A stretch of DNA of 14,524 nucleotides from JBHHYR01 sp046757585 (GCA_046757585.1 JBHHYR010000090.1:1-14524), one strand, 5' to 3'; shown: positions 7,059 to 14,379, counted from the stretch's first letter. Notes: generated from the letters alone by a model not told the origin. Numbers and translations: made by a program.

Positions 7059-8975
7059 ATGGTGACAGTAAGCGTGACTGGCCCGGACGGGGTCCAGCGG
7101 CAGGTCGCAGCCGGCACGCCCGTGCGGGAGGTGCTGAGCGCTTGTGGGGCGTTGGGCTCACGGGTGATTGGGGCCCGGGTGAACGATCACGTTGTCGACT
7201 TGTCTCGCCCCTTGACCGAAGGCGGTACGGTAGTGCCCGTCTTGGTTGATTCGGCGGATGGGATCGAAGTACTCCGCCATTCCACTGCGCACCTCATGGC
7301 ACAAGCGGTGAAGCGGCTTTTTCCCGACGTGCAAATTACCATCGGCCCGGTCATTGCCGACGGGTTCTACTACGACTTCAAACGCGAGCAACCTTTCACG
7401 CCGGAGGACCTGAGTCGTATCGAGGCGGTCATGCGAGAAGTTGTGAAGGCGAACCTGCCGGTGCGGCGCGAAGAGGTCTCGCGGGCGGCTGCAATCGACC
7501 TGTTTCGCCGGATGGGCGAGGACTACAAAGCCGAGATCCTCGCGGGAATCCCCGACGAGAACGTCTCGTTGTACCGTCAAGGCGAATTCGTGGATTTGTG
7601 CCGGGGGCCGCACGTGCCGTCGACCGGACGCATCAAAGCGTTCAAGCTCACCAGCGTGGCGGGAGCCTACTGGCGGGGCGACGAGCGCAACGAGATGCTC
7701 CAGCGCATCTACGGCACCGCGTTCCCCGACCGGGAGCAGCTCAACGCGCACCTCGCTCTGATCGAGGAGGCAAAACGCCGGGATCATCGGCGCCTGGGCA
7801 AGGAGCTCGACTTGTTCAGTTTCGACCCGATTGCGCCGGGCAGCCCGTTCTTTCATCCGAAGGGAGCCGTCGTCTACAATGGGCTCATCGCGTACCTTCG
7901 CACGCTGTACGGCCGGTATGGATACCAAGAGGTGGTGACCCCGCAGATCTTCGAAACGGCACTGTGGCGCCGTTCGGGACACTACGACAACTATAAAGAC
8001 TACATGTTCTTCTCCGAGCTGGAGAGCCGCCAGTACGGCGTGAAGCCAATGAACTGCCCGTCGCACTGTCTCATCTACGGTGAGCGGCGCCGTTCGTACC
8101 GCGAGTTACCGATCCGGTACGCCGACTTCGGCCGCCTGCATCGCGCCGAGCGCTCGGGCACACTGCACGGCCTCACGCGGGTGCGGAGCTTTTCCCAAGA
8201 CGATGCACACATTTTCTGCACCCCGGAGCAGATCGAGGCCGAAATTCTCAACTTGCTCCGGATGATTGACGAGGTCTATGGAACCTTCGGCTTTACGGAT
8301 CGGACCGTGTATCTCTCAACCCGTCCGGACCGATCGATCGGCACCGCCGAGATGTGGCACAAGGCGGAGACGGCTCTCGCTGCTGCCCTCGATCGCGCTG
8401 GGATGGCGTTCAACATCAATCCGGGCGACGGTGCGTTCTACGGACCGAAAATCGACTTCAACTTCGTTGACGCGTTGAAGCGCTCCTGGCAGCTCGCCAC
8501 TATTCAACTGGACTTCGGCGCGTTGCCTGAACGGTTCGACCTCACGTACGTGACTCAGGAAGGGGTGCAAGTCCGTCCCGTCATGATCCATCGGGCCGTG
8601 CTGGGCACCATCGAACGGTTCATGGGCATTCTCATCGAGCACTGCGCTGGTGCCTTTCCCTTGTGGCTGGCACCGGTACAAGTCAAGGTCCTGACACTGA
8701 CTGATCGCCAAGCCGCTTTCGGGCGCGAGGTGGCCGAGCGCCTCGCAGCCGCCGGTTTCCGCACGGAGCTGGATGACCGCAGCGAGAAATTGGGCTACAA
8801 GATTCGGGCGGCGCAGCTCGAGAAGGTACCGTACATGTTGGTAGCCGGCGAGCGGGAAGCACAGAGCGCCACCGTCGCACCGCGACGCCGTAGCGGGGAG
8901 ACGTGTGCCCCGGTGCCTGTCGACGTCTTCATTGAGCAGTTGAAGGCCGAGGCGGTTCCTGGCAAGAGCACGTGA
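7059..8975 (+). CDS. thrS: Threonyl-tRNA synthetase
   Basis: This gene encodes 638 residues, full length for the bacterial enzyme, which charges tRNA-Thr and edits mischarged Ser. Domains in order are: TGS (about 1-62); the editing domain with H74-xxx-H78 (HSTAHLMAQA) and C181-RGP-H185; the class II catalytic core with motif 2 around RYADFGRLHRAE and motif 3 at HRAVLGTIERFMGILIEH; and the C-terminal anticodon-binding domain from about 540. The active-site zinc ligands are all present: C333 (MNCPSH), H384 (DDAHIF) and H511 (MIHRAV). The ATG at 7059 is the only reasonable in-frame start near the TGS domain; AGAAGGGA lies rather far upstream (about 18 bases), so initiation may be modest. It heads the cluster and is followed directly by rpmI. 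The usual downstream partner infC is missing. Confidence 0.97.
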   Translation: MVTVSVTGPDGVQRQVAAGTPVREVLSACGALGSRVIGARVNDHVVDLSRPLTEGGTVVPVLVDSADGIEVLRHSTAHLMAQAVKRLFPDVQITIGPVIADGFYYDFKREQPFTPEDLSRIEAVMREVVKANLPVRREEVSRAAAIDLFRRMGEDYKAEILAGIPDENVSLYRQGEFVDLCRGPHVPSTGRIKAFKLTSVAGAYWRGDERNEMLQRIYGTAFPDREQLNAHLALIEEAKRRDHRRLGKELDLFSFDPIAPGSPFFHPKGAVVYNGLIAYLRTLYGRYGYQEVVTPQIFETALWRRSGHYDNYKDYMFFSELESRQYGVKPMNCPSHCLIYGERRRSYRELPIRYADFGRLHRAERSGTLHGLTRVRSFSQDDAHIFCTPEQIEAEILNLLRMIDEVYGTFGFTDRTVYLSTRPDRSIGTAEMWHKAETALAAALDRAGMAFNINPGDGAFYGPKIDFNFVDALKRSWQLATIQLDFGALPERFDLTYVTQEGVQVRPVMIHRAVLGTIERFMGILIEHCAGAFPLWLAPVQVKVLTLTDRQAAFGREVAERLAAAGFRTELDDRSEKLGYKIRAAQLEKVPYMLVAGEREAQSATVAPRRRSGETCAPVPVDVFIEQLKAEAVPGKST

Positions 8976-8992
8976 AAAGGGGAAGAACGGTC

Positions 8993-9190
8993 ATGCCGAA
9001 GCAGAAGACCCGTCGCAGCGCGGCGAAGCGGTTCAAGCTCACCGGAACGGGAAAGATCAGGCGCCGCAAGGCGTACCTGCGACACATCTTGACAACGAAG
9101 ACCCGCAAACAGAAACGGCACTTGCGGCGGGCGACCACGGTCGATGCTACCAACGCCAAAGCCATTGCGCGTTTGCTGCCGTACCTGTGA
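8993..9190 (+). CDS. rpmI: 50S ribosomal protein L35
   Basis: This gene encodes 65 residues, the normal L35 length, and is highly basic. The family pattern is intact: MPKQKTRRSAAKRFKLTGTG, a KIRRRKA segment, the KTRKQKRHLRR segment and the C-terminal LLPYL. L35 sits in the large ribosomal subunit. The ATG at 8993 is chosen because AAGGGG lies ten bases upstream; a GTG at 8972 overlapping the thrS stop would add MKRGRTV, which is not part of the family. Only 17 bases separate it from thrS, so the two are surely cotranscribed. Confidence 0.97.
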   Translation: MPKQKTRRSAAKRFKLTGTGKIRRRKAYLRHILTTKTRKQKRHLRRATTVDATNAKAIARLLPYL

Positions 9191-9253
9191 GGACGTACGC
9201 GACCGGCTGGGTGGGTGGCCTCTTGTCCTGAGAGCAGGCGGCGGACCCTGCCT

Positions 9254-9282
9254 GGGCCTGTGCGGGTGCCGGCCGCAGGCTC
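9254..9282 (+). promoter_or_regulatory. Strong GC-rich hairpin in the rpmI-rplT spacer
   Basis: TGCGG (9261-9265) pairs with CCGCA (9273-9277) around a seven-base loop. The stem continues outward as GCC/GGC after a two-base bulge and then as G-T and G-C pairs to 9254/9282. A smaller hairpin, GCAGG/CCTGC (9234-9251), precedes it. The 158-base spacer is long for rpmI-rplT, and L20 is a known autoregulator of its operon in other bacteria. A regulatory or RNA-processing role is plausible but unproven. No T-tract follows. Confidence 0.35.
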
Positions 9283-9293
9283 GAGGGGGTCGC

Positions 9294-9322
9294 TTGTTCC
9301 AGTGCGGCTGAGATGCTACATG
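9294..9322 (+). promoter_or_regulatory. Possible internal extended -10 promoter for rplT
   Basis: TTGTTC (9294-9299), a 17-base spacer and TACATG (9317-9322) preceded by TGC form a weak extended -10 promoter. The start would be near 9328, just before the GGGAGA ribosome binding site of rplT. Both boxes match the consensus at only three positions, so confidence is low. Confidence 0.25.
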
Positions 9323-9348
9323 CGGCCCTGTTGTCCGGGAGATAAGTC

Positions 9349-9705
9349 ATGCCACGAGTGAAAAGGGGTGCGAAAGGCCGCCGGCGCCATAAGAAAATCC
9401 TGCATCTGGCCAAGGGCTACGTTGGTGGCCGCAGGCAGTATCGCCAAGCCCGCGCGACGGTCGAAAAAGGGCTCACATACGCCTACCGGGACCGCCGGGT
9501 GCGCAAGCGGGAGTTCCGCAGTCTGTGGATCGTGCGTATCAATGCCGCCGCGCGCCAGCACGGACTCAGCTACAGCCAGATGATGCACGGCCTGAGCGAA
9601 GGCGGCGTGGGCGTAGACCGAAAGATCTTGGCGGACCTGGCCGTGCGCGACCCTGCCGGCTTTCAGGAGCTCGCCCGCTTGGCGAAGGCGCACCTCGCCG
9701 CGTGA
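9349..9705 (+). CDS. rplT: 50S ribosomal protein L20
   Basis: This gene encodes 118 residues, the usual L20 length. The N-terminal basic tail MPRVKRGAKGRRRHKKIL, which threads into 23S rRNA, is intact, followed by AKGYVGGRRQYRQARATVEKG, the AYRDRRVRKREFRSLWIVRIN core and the C-terminal globular half with KILADLA. L20 is needed for early assembly of the large subunit and represses its own operon in E. coli and B. subtilis by binding mRNA. The ATG at 9349 has GGGAG suitably placed. The gene is 158 bases after rpmI and 114 before pheS, both wider than usual. Confidence 0.97.
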   Translation: MPRVKRGAKGRRRHKKILHLAKGYVGGRRQYRQARATVEKGLTYAYRDRRVRKREFRSLWIVRINAAARQHGLSYSQMMHGLSEGGVGVDRKILADLAVRDPAGFQELARLAKAHLAA

Positions 9706-9714
9706 GCGCCGCGC

Positions 9715-9778
9715 TCCCGTTTTCTCCGGGAATCACTGGCCCGGCAAGCTGGAGGGCCAGGCACGCTCGCTGCGCCTG
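9715..9778 (+). promoter_or_regulatory. Run of hairpins, two mutually exclusive, in the rplT-pheS spacer
   Basis: The segment contains TCCCG/CGGGA (9715-9731, T-rich loop), then CTGGCCC (9736-9742) with GGGCCAG (9754-9760), then CAGG plus CGC (9758-9761, 9764-9766) with GCG plus CCTG (9772-9778). The second and third hairpins share bases 9758-9760 and so cannot both form. Such competing stems are typical of attenuators and of ribosomal protein operators, and pheST is attenuated in E. coli. There is no leader peptide rich in Phe codons and no T-tract, so the function is open. Confidence 0.35.
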
Positions 9779-9819
9779 ACCTCCACGGGGCGCGCCGCAG
9801 GCGGTGCCACACGTCATCG

Positions 9820-10842
9820 ATGAAAGACAAGCTCGCACAACTCCGTCATGACGCCCTCGCAGCCTTGGAAGCGCCGGCCACCGAGGCCGCGGTCGAGCAA
9901 CTGCGCGTCCGCCTCCTGGGGCGCAAGGGCGCACTCACGGAAGCCGTCAGGGCCCTGCGTGATGTGGCGCCCGCGGACCGCCCGGCGCTGGGCGCTTACC
10001 TGAATGCGATCAAGGACGAAATTGAGCAACGCATCGCGAGCGCGCAGGCCGCACTGCGCGCGACAGCCCTGGCACGTCAATTGGCGGCCGAACGGATCGA
10101 TGTCACCCTGCCCGGTCGGCGGCGCGTGCCGGGTCACCTGCATCCCATTACGCAGACAATCGAGGAAATAGTCGACACCTTCGTCGCCCTGGGATTCAGC
10201 GTCGCCAGCGGGCCGGACGTTGAAGACGACTACCATAACTTTACGGCGCTGAACTTCCCGCGCGATCACCCGGCGCGCGACATGCAAGACACGTTCTTCG
10301 TCACCGGTGGATACGTGTTGCGCACACACACCTCCCCGGTGCAGATCCGTGTCATGGAAAGGCGGCAGCCGCCTTTGCAGGTCATCGTACCGGGTGCGGC
10401 GTATCGGCACGACAGCGACGTCACCCATTCTCCGATGTTTCACCAGGTCGAGGGATTCTTGGTCGATGAGGGGATCACGTTCGGCGACCTCAAGGGGGTG
10501 TTGACGCTCGCGTTGCGCCGTATCTTTGGCGAGCAGACGCGTACACGTTTTCGAGCCAGCTTCTTTCCTTTTACCGAACCCAGCGCCGAGGTCGACATCA
10601 GTTGTCAATTCTGCGCAGCGTCCGATCCGCACTGCAAGATCTGCAAGGGAACAGGCTGGCTGGAGATCCTCGGGGCCGGCTTGATCGACCCGAATGTGTT
10701 CGAAGCGGTCGGATACGATCCGGAGTCGGTGTCGGGGTTCGCGTTCGGTGTGGGTGTGGAACGGGTCGCCATGCTGAAGCATCGCATCAACGACATCCGC
10801 CTGTTTTTTTCCAACGACGTGCGGTTTCTGGGTCAGTTTTAG
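9820..10842 (+). CDS. pheS: Phenylalanyl-tRNA synthetase alpha subunit
   Basis: This gene encodes 340 residues, the normal length. The enzyme is an alpha2-beta2 heterotetramer charging tRNA-Phe; alpha holds the catalytic site. Residues 1-90 are the N-terminal coiled coil that binds the tRNA. The class II core begins at HPITQTIEEI (108); motif 2 is YRHDSDVTHSPMFHQVEG (195-212) and motif 3 is GFAFGVGVERVAML (306-319). A cysteine cluster C262-xx-C265-x6-C272-xx-C275 sits just before GTGWLEILGAG; related cysteine pairs occur in many PheS proteins and could bind zinc. The ATG at 9820 lacks a good Shine-Dalgarno sequence (AGGCGG is about 16 bases away), but MKDKLAQLRH matches the expected N-terminus. 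pheT follows after 21 bases. Confidence 0.96.
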   Translation: MKDKLAQLRHDALAALEAPATEAAVEQLRVRLLGRKGALTEAVRALRDVAPADRPALGAYLNAIKDEIEQRIASAQAALRATALARQLAAERIDVTLPGRRRVPGHLHPITQTIEEIVDTFVALGFSVASGPDVEDDYHNFTALNFPRDHPARDMQDTFFVTGGYVLRTHTSPVQIRVMERRQPPLQVIVPGAAYRHDSDVTHSPMFHQVEGFLVDEGITFGDLKGVLTLALRRIFGEQTRTRFRASFFPFTEPSAEVDISCQFCAASDPHCKICKGTGWLEILGAGLIDPNVFEAVGYDPESVSGFAFGVGVERVAMLKHRINDIRLFFSNDVRFLGQF

Positions 10843-10863
10843 CGGGGTGTTGGGACTGCGCAC

Positions 10864-13263
10864 ATGAAGGTTACCTGGAGCTGGTTGGCGGAGTTCGTCG
10901 AGATGGACATGCCGCTCGCCCGATTGGTGGAGCGCTTGACCCTGGCAGGCTTCGAAGTCGAAGCGGTCGAACAACGCGGGCGCGACCTTTCGGATGTCGT
11001 GTGCGCCGAAATCGTGCGCGTTGCTCCGCATCCGCGTGCCGACCGGCTGAGCGTGTGTGAGGTGCGCACTGGACACGATGCCGCGGCGACGGTGGTATGC
11101 GGGGCGACCAATATGCGCGCGGGCGACCGGGTGGCCTACGCCAAGCCGGGGTCGATGCTGCCCGGAGGGAGGCAGATAGGGGTGGCGGAGATCCGAGGGG
11201 TCGCGTCCGCCGGCATGTTGTGTTCCGAGGCGGAACTTGCCCTAGGGACGGAGGCTTCGGGAATTCTCATCCTGTCCAACGACGCTCCCCTCGGGCAGCG
11301 CGTAGCCGCCTTTCTCGGCATTGAGGACACCGTGCTCGACATCGCTGTAACACCGAATCGCGGCGACTGCTTAAGCGTGCTGGGGATGGCACGGGAGATC
11401 GCGGCGCTCACCGGCCGCCGCCTGCGCCGCCACCGCCCTTCGGTGCCCGAGTCGGAAGGGGTGGCGACCCCGGACTTGATCGCCATCCGCATCGCTGACA
11501 GCGAGCTGTGTGGCCGCTATGTAGGGCGCGTTGTTGCCGACGTGAAGATCATGCCGTCCCCCGTGTGGATGCAGAGTCGGTTGCAGGCAGTGGGTTTGCG
11601 GCCCATTAACGACGTTGTTGACGTTACGAACTATGTCATGATCGAACGTGGACAGCCCTTGCACGCGTTCGACTACGATCGCTTGCCAGCGAAGGAAATC
11701 GTCGTCCGGCGCGCGGGAGCGGAGGCACCGTTTACCGCGCTCGATGGGCAGGTGTACGCTCTCAAGCCGGGCGATCTGCTGATTACGAGCGGCGAGGAGC
11801 CAGTGGCCATTGCTGGTGTCATCGGAGGGGCTGCCACGGAGGTCACCTCGCAGACGCGCCGCCTCCTCCTGGAAAGCGCGTGGTTCGCTCCCGGGAGCGT
11901 GCGAAGCACGGGGAAACGGCTCGGTGTGCGTACGGAAGCGTCGTACCGCTTTGAGCGGGGTACGGACATCGGAGATGTTCCGTACGCAGCGGATCGGGCA
12001 GTAGCCCTTTTGGGCACGCTGGGCGCTGGCGCGGCGGCGCGCGGACGTGTCGATGTCTACCCATCGGCCCGGCACAACGCACCGATCCCGCTCCGGCTCA
12101 AACGTGTCGGTGAGCTGCTCGGTACGAACATCAGCCGCGTGGAGGTCGTGTCGAGCCTGAAGGCCTTGGGCCTGACGGTGTCGCCGGCCACTCGCGGTAC
12201 GTTGACGGTTGTCGCTCCGTCGTACCGCTCCGACCTGTCACGGGAGATCGACCTCGTTGAAGAGGTTGCGCGCTTGGGAGGATACGAGAACGTGCCCGCC
12301 ACCTTGCCGAAGTGTACGGTAAGGGGAACGGGTGTCGGAGACCACGAGCGCCATCAGCGTGCGCTGAAGCGGCTGCTGACGGCGCAAGGGCTGCATGAAG
12401 CCGTGCTGCTGAGCTTCTGCTCATCGCGGTTGAATCGCCTGTTTCCAGGACTGGCTCGGCATGTACCGGTGACGCTGTTGAATCCCTTGACGGAGGACGA
12501 CGCGGAGCTGCGACTGAGTCTGCTTCCCGGCATGGTCAAGACTGTGCGGGACAACCTTGACCAAGGCACAAAGCAGGTTGCGGTGTTTTCGATCGGCAAG
12601 GCATTCTGGGGTGACGGCGCTGGTGGAGAGGGCTGGCGAGTCGCGGGCGCCCTATCACACACCTTGCCGGGACGAGGCCTTGGGAGTCGAAACGCGGTTA
12701 CCGAGTTCGTCGACGTCAAAGGCGTTGTCGAATCGATTCTCGACGTGCTCGCGGCGCGCGCCGCGCGATGGGTCCCCGCAAGGGACCTGCCCGCTTTTCA
12801 CCCCGGGAAGACCGCTCGCGTCGAGATTGGCGGCACGCCGCTTGGGATCACCGGGGCCCTGCATCCCACGGTACAAGAGGAACTGGGGGTGGAGAACACG
12901 TGCTGGGTCTTTGAGCTTGACTTGGACAGCTTGCTTCAGTATCGTCCACGCGCGGTTGTCTACAAAGAGCTACCGCGATTTCCTGCTGTGGTCCGGGATC
13001 TTGCGGTTGTGAGCGAGGAAAGCTTCGCTTCCGACGAGGTTGTACGCTTTGTGCGCGCATGGAGTACGGGATCTCAGTGGATCGAAGACGTGCAGCTTTT
13101 CGACCAGTACGTTGGTCCACCTATCCCGGCTGGCAAGAAGAGCCTTGCGTACTCCATCTCCTATCGGGCGCCGGACCGAACGTTGACCGACGCTGAAGTG
13201 AATGCGATGCACGCACAATTGCTTGCCGCCGTCCAGGGCACCCTGCACGTTGAGTTGCGCTAG
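10864..13263 (+). CDS. pheT: Phenylalanyl-tRNA synthetase beta subunit
   Basis: This gene encodes 799 residues, full length. Domains in order are: N-terminal segment MKVTWSWLAEFV; EMAP-like tRNA-binding OB fold (about 42-150; AEIVRVAPHPRADRLSVCEV, VVCGATNMRAGD); B3/B4 domain with the editing site (about 215-390; GLRPINDVVDVTNYVM, HAFDYD, RTEASYRFERGTD); B5 domain (about 405-480; REIDLVEEVARLGGYENVP); a catalytic-like core (about 490-690); and the ferredoxin-like anticodon-binding domain (about 705-799; RFPAVVRDLAVV to the end). Beta is non-catalytic for activation but hydrolyses Tyr-tRNA-Phe and binds the tRNA. No frameshift or missing domain is seen. The ribosome binding site before 10864 is weak, which fits translational coupling to pheS. 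ihfA begins about 20 bases later. Confidence 0.97.
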   Translation: MKVTWSWLAEFVEMDMPLARLVERLTLAGFEVEAVEQRGRDLSDVVCAEIVRVAPHPRADRLSVCEVRTGHDAAATVVCGATNMRAGDRVAYAKPGSMLPGGRQIGVAEIRGVASAGMLCSEAELALGTEASGILILSNDAPLGQRVAAFLGIEDTVLDIAVTPNRGDCLSVLGMAREIAALTGRRLRRHRPSVPESEGVATPDLIAIRIADSELCGRYVGRVVADVKIMPSPVWMQSRLQAVGLRPINDVVDVTNYVMIERGQPLHAFDYDRLPAKEIVVRRAGAEAPFTALDGQVYALKPGDLLITSGEEPVAIAGVIGGAATEVTSQTRRLLLESAWFAPGSVRSTGKRLGVRTEASYRFERGTDIGDVPYAADRAVALLGTLGAGAAARGRVDVYPSARHNAPIPLRLKRVGELLGTNISRVEVVSSLKALGLTVSPATRGTLTVVAPSYRSDLSREIDLVEEVARLGGYENVPATLPKCTVRGTGVGDHERHQRALKRLLTAQGLHEAVLLSFCSSRLNRLFPGLARHVPVTLLNPLTEDDAELRLSLLPGMVKTVRDNLDQGTKQVAVFSIGKAFWGDGAGGEGWRVAGALSHTLPGRGLGSRNAVTEFVDVKGVVESILDVLAARAARWVPARDLPAFHPGKTARVEIGGTPLGITGALHPTVQEELGVENTCWVFELDLDSLLQYRPRAVVYKELPRFPAVVRDLAVVSEESFASDEVVRFVRAWSTGSQWIEDVQLFDQYVGPPIPAGKKSLAYSISYRAPDRTLTDAEVNAMHAQLLAAVQGTLHVELR

Positions 13264-13283
13264 CACCAGTGGGAGAGTCCACC

Positions 13284-13586
13284 GTGACCATGACGAAAGG
13301 TGAGATTGTTGAGCACATCTACGAGAAGGTGGGGTTTTCGAAGAACGAGGCCAACGATCTTGTGGAATCGATCTTCGAGATCATGAAGCGCCGCCTCGAG
13401 CGCGGGGAGAAAGTCAAGATATCCGGGTTCGGCAACTTCGTCGTGAACCGGAAGCGCCCACGCAAGGGGCGTAATCCGCAGACCGGTGACGAGATCGTCA
13501 TCTCCGGCCGTTCAGTCCTCACTTTCAAGGCAAGTCAAGTGCTCAAGAAGAGCATGAATGAGACGCAGGTCGCCGGTCGTGGGTGA
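13284..13586 (+). CDS. ihfA: Integration host factor alpha subunit
   Basis: This gene encodes 100 residues, close to the usual IHF-alpha length. IHF is a heterodimer that bends DNA sharply at specific sites. Visible signatures are the N-terminal TKGEIVEHIYEKVGFSKNEA helices, GEKVKISGFGNFVV, and the beta arm RKRPRKGRNPQTGDEIVI with the intercalating proline P65 in RNPQTG. I use GTG at 13284 because GGGAGAG at 13271-13277 is well spaced for it and MTMTKGEI matches the length of other IHF-alpha N-termini; the ATG at 13290 is the alternative. The position right after pheT is the usual one for ihfA rather than hup or ihfB. The C-terminus overlaps the start of the MerR-type gene. Confidence 0.93.
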   Translation: MTMTKGEIVEHIYEKVGFSKNEANDLVESIFEIMKRRLERGEKVKISGFGNFVVNRKRPRKGRNPQTGDEIVISGRSVLTFKASQVLKKSMNETQVAGRG

Positions 13587-13932
13587 GACGCAGGCGCCAC
13601 TACCGGACAAATTCTACTTCAAGATCGGCGAAGTCGCGGCCATCGTCGGCGTCCAGCCGTACGTGCTGCGATACTGGGAAAGCGAATTCAGTGTCGTCAA
13701 GCCAAGCAAAACGCGTTCGAAGCACCGCCTGTATCGGCGCAAGGACATCGAAGCGTTGTTGCAGATCAAACGGCTCCTCCACGAGGAGCGGTTTACCATC
13801 GAAGGAGCACGCAAGCGGCTGCGCAAACTACACAAGGAGCGGCGGCTGCAGACATCAGGCGAGCAGGCCTATCGCAACATCCTCCTGCACGTGAAGAAGG
13901 AAGTCGAATCGCTGTATCGGTTGCTGTGTTGA
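13558..13932 (+). CDS. MerR-family transcriptional regulator
   Basis: This gene encodes 124 residues. A MerR-type winged helix-turn-helix occupies about residues 18-88: FYFKIGEVAAIVGVQPYVLRYWE, then the wing SKHRLYRRKDIEALLQIKRLL and helix ERFTIEGARKRL. The remaining 35 residues form a helix (EQAYRNILLHVKKEVESLYRLL) likely to make the dimer coiled coil. There are no cysteines for metal sensing apart from the last residue, so it is not a metal-type MerR. Homologues beside ihfA are common in deltaproteobacteria-like genomes; their targets are not known to me. The ATG at 13558 overlaps ihfA by 29 bases, and a GTG at 13579 (AGG nine bases upstream) is an equally possible start giving 117 residues. 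The overlap implies translational coupling with ihfA. Confidence 0.88.
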   Translation: MRRRSPVVGETQAPLPDKFYFKIGEVAAIVGVQPYVLRYWESEFSVVKPSKTRSKHRLYRRKDIEALLQIKRLLHEERFTIEGARKRLRKLHKERRLQTSGEQAYRNILLHVKKEVESLYRLLC

Positions 13933-13980
13933 GCGTCTTCATGCCCGGCGCCTGTCATGAATTTACCGAACGGAGGCCAA

Positions 13981-13997
13981 AAGCGTGCAGCACGTTT
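13981..13997 (+). terminator. Weak terminator-like hairpin after the MerR gene
   Basis: AAGCGTG pairs with CACGTTT around a CAG loop: seven pairs including one G-T, ending in TTT. It lies about 50 bases after the MerR stop and could end the thrS-merR transcript. A second small hairpin, CAGCT/AGCTG (14015-14029), follows. Both are short. Confidence 0.25.
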
Positions 13998-14071
13998 GCC
14001 CACCCCCGTCACTGCAGCTGTAAGAGCTGGCATGCGCGTTGCTGACTGACCATGCCAGAGGCAGGTTGCGC

Positions 14072-14344
14072 ATGTTGCTTGGAGCACAGCGGGAACGTTC
14101 GGGCAGCGAGCTCGTCTTCGGCGTGTTGAAAACGCTCATGATCGGATATCAGCTCTGGGGCGCAGCCAGTGGGCTCGAGCTCTCTGCGCTCTGTAGCTCA
14201 CTGCACACAACCAACACCGGCCTTGGTAGTGTGCTGGCGTACTTGGCTGCAGAGGGGCTGGTGCACTTCGATGACGCTGCCGGCACGGTCTGCCTGAGCG
14301 ATCTTGGTGCCCGCAAGCTGCTTGGGACCGGCCTCACTGAGTAG
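14072..14344 (+). CDS. Small winged-helix-like protein of unknown function
   Basis: This gene encodes 90 residues; I do not recognise a named family. The sequence after about residue 15 reads like a winged helix-turn-helix: helix VFGVLKTLMIGYQLW, then LSALCSSLHTTNTGLGSVLAYLAAEGLVHFD (a helix-turn-helix and its recognition helix) and a wing DDAAGTVCLSDLGARKLL, matching the EGLV...G.V.LT..G pattern of MarR/ArsR-like and prophage regulators. DNA binding is inference. The ATG at 14072 is preferred: GAGG at 14058-14061 is ten bases upstream. A TTG at 14039 would add 11 residues. TGCC/GGCA (14053-14063) can fold over that ribosome binding site. It lies alone between the MerR gene and tRNA-Pro on the same strand. 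Coding looks real because the frame shows helix-like periodicity and conserved-style motifs, but this needs homologues. Confidence 0.6.
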   Translation: MLLGAQRERSGSELVFGVLKTLMIGYQLWGAASGLELSALCSSLHTTNTGLGSVLAYLAAEGLVHFDDAAGTVCLSDLGARKLLGTGLTE

Positions 14345-14358
14345 CGACAAGACCGGCC

Positions 14359-14379
14359 GGCGGTTGTGTTTCGACCGCC
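14359..14379 (+). terminator. Hairpin between the small winged-helix gene and tRNA-Pro
   Basis: GGCGGT (14359-14364) pairs with ACCGCC (14374-14379) around a nine-base loop, 14 bases after the stop codon. No T-tract follows, so termination is possible but not clear. A weak -10-like TAGAAA at 14390-14395 just downstream could belong to a promoter for tRNA-Pro. Confidence 0.3.

Noticed and set aside
7158..8066. Minus-strand open frame (302 codons) inside thrS
   Set aside because: It lies antisense to the editing and catalytic domains of thrS and shows no domain of its own.
9191..9348. Hidden or broken infC in the rpmI-rplT gap
   Set aside because: The gap is too short and no frame shows IF3 motifs.
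9814..11076. Minus-strand open frame (420 codons) over pheS and the pheT start
   Set aside because: It is antisense to two clearly real synthetase genes; composition and lack of motifs mark it as a shadow frame.
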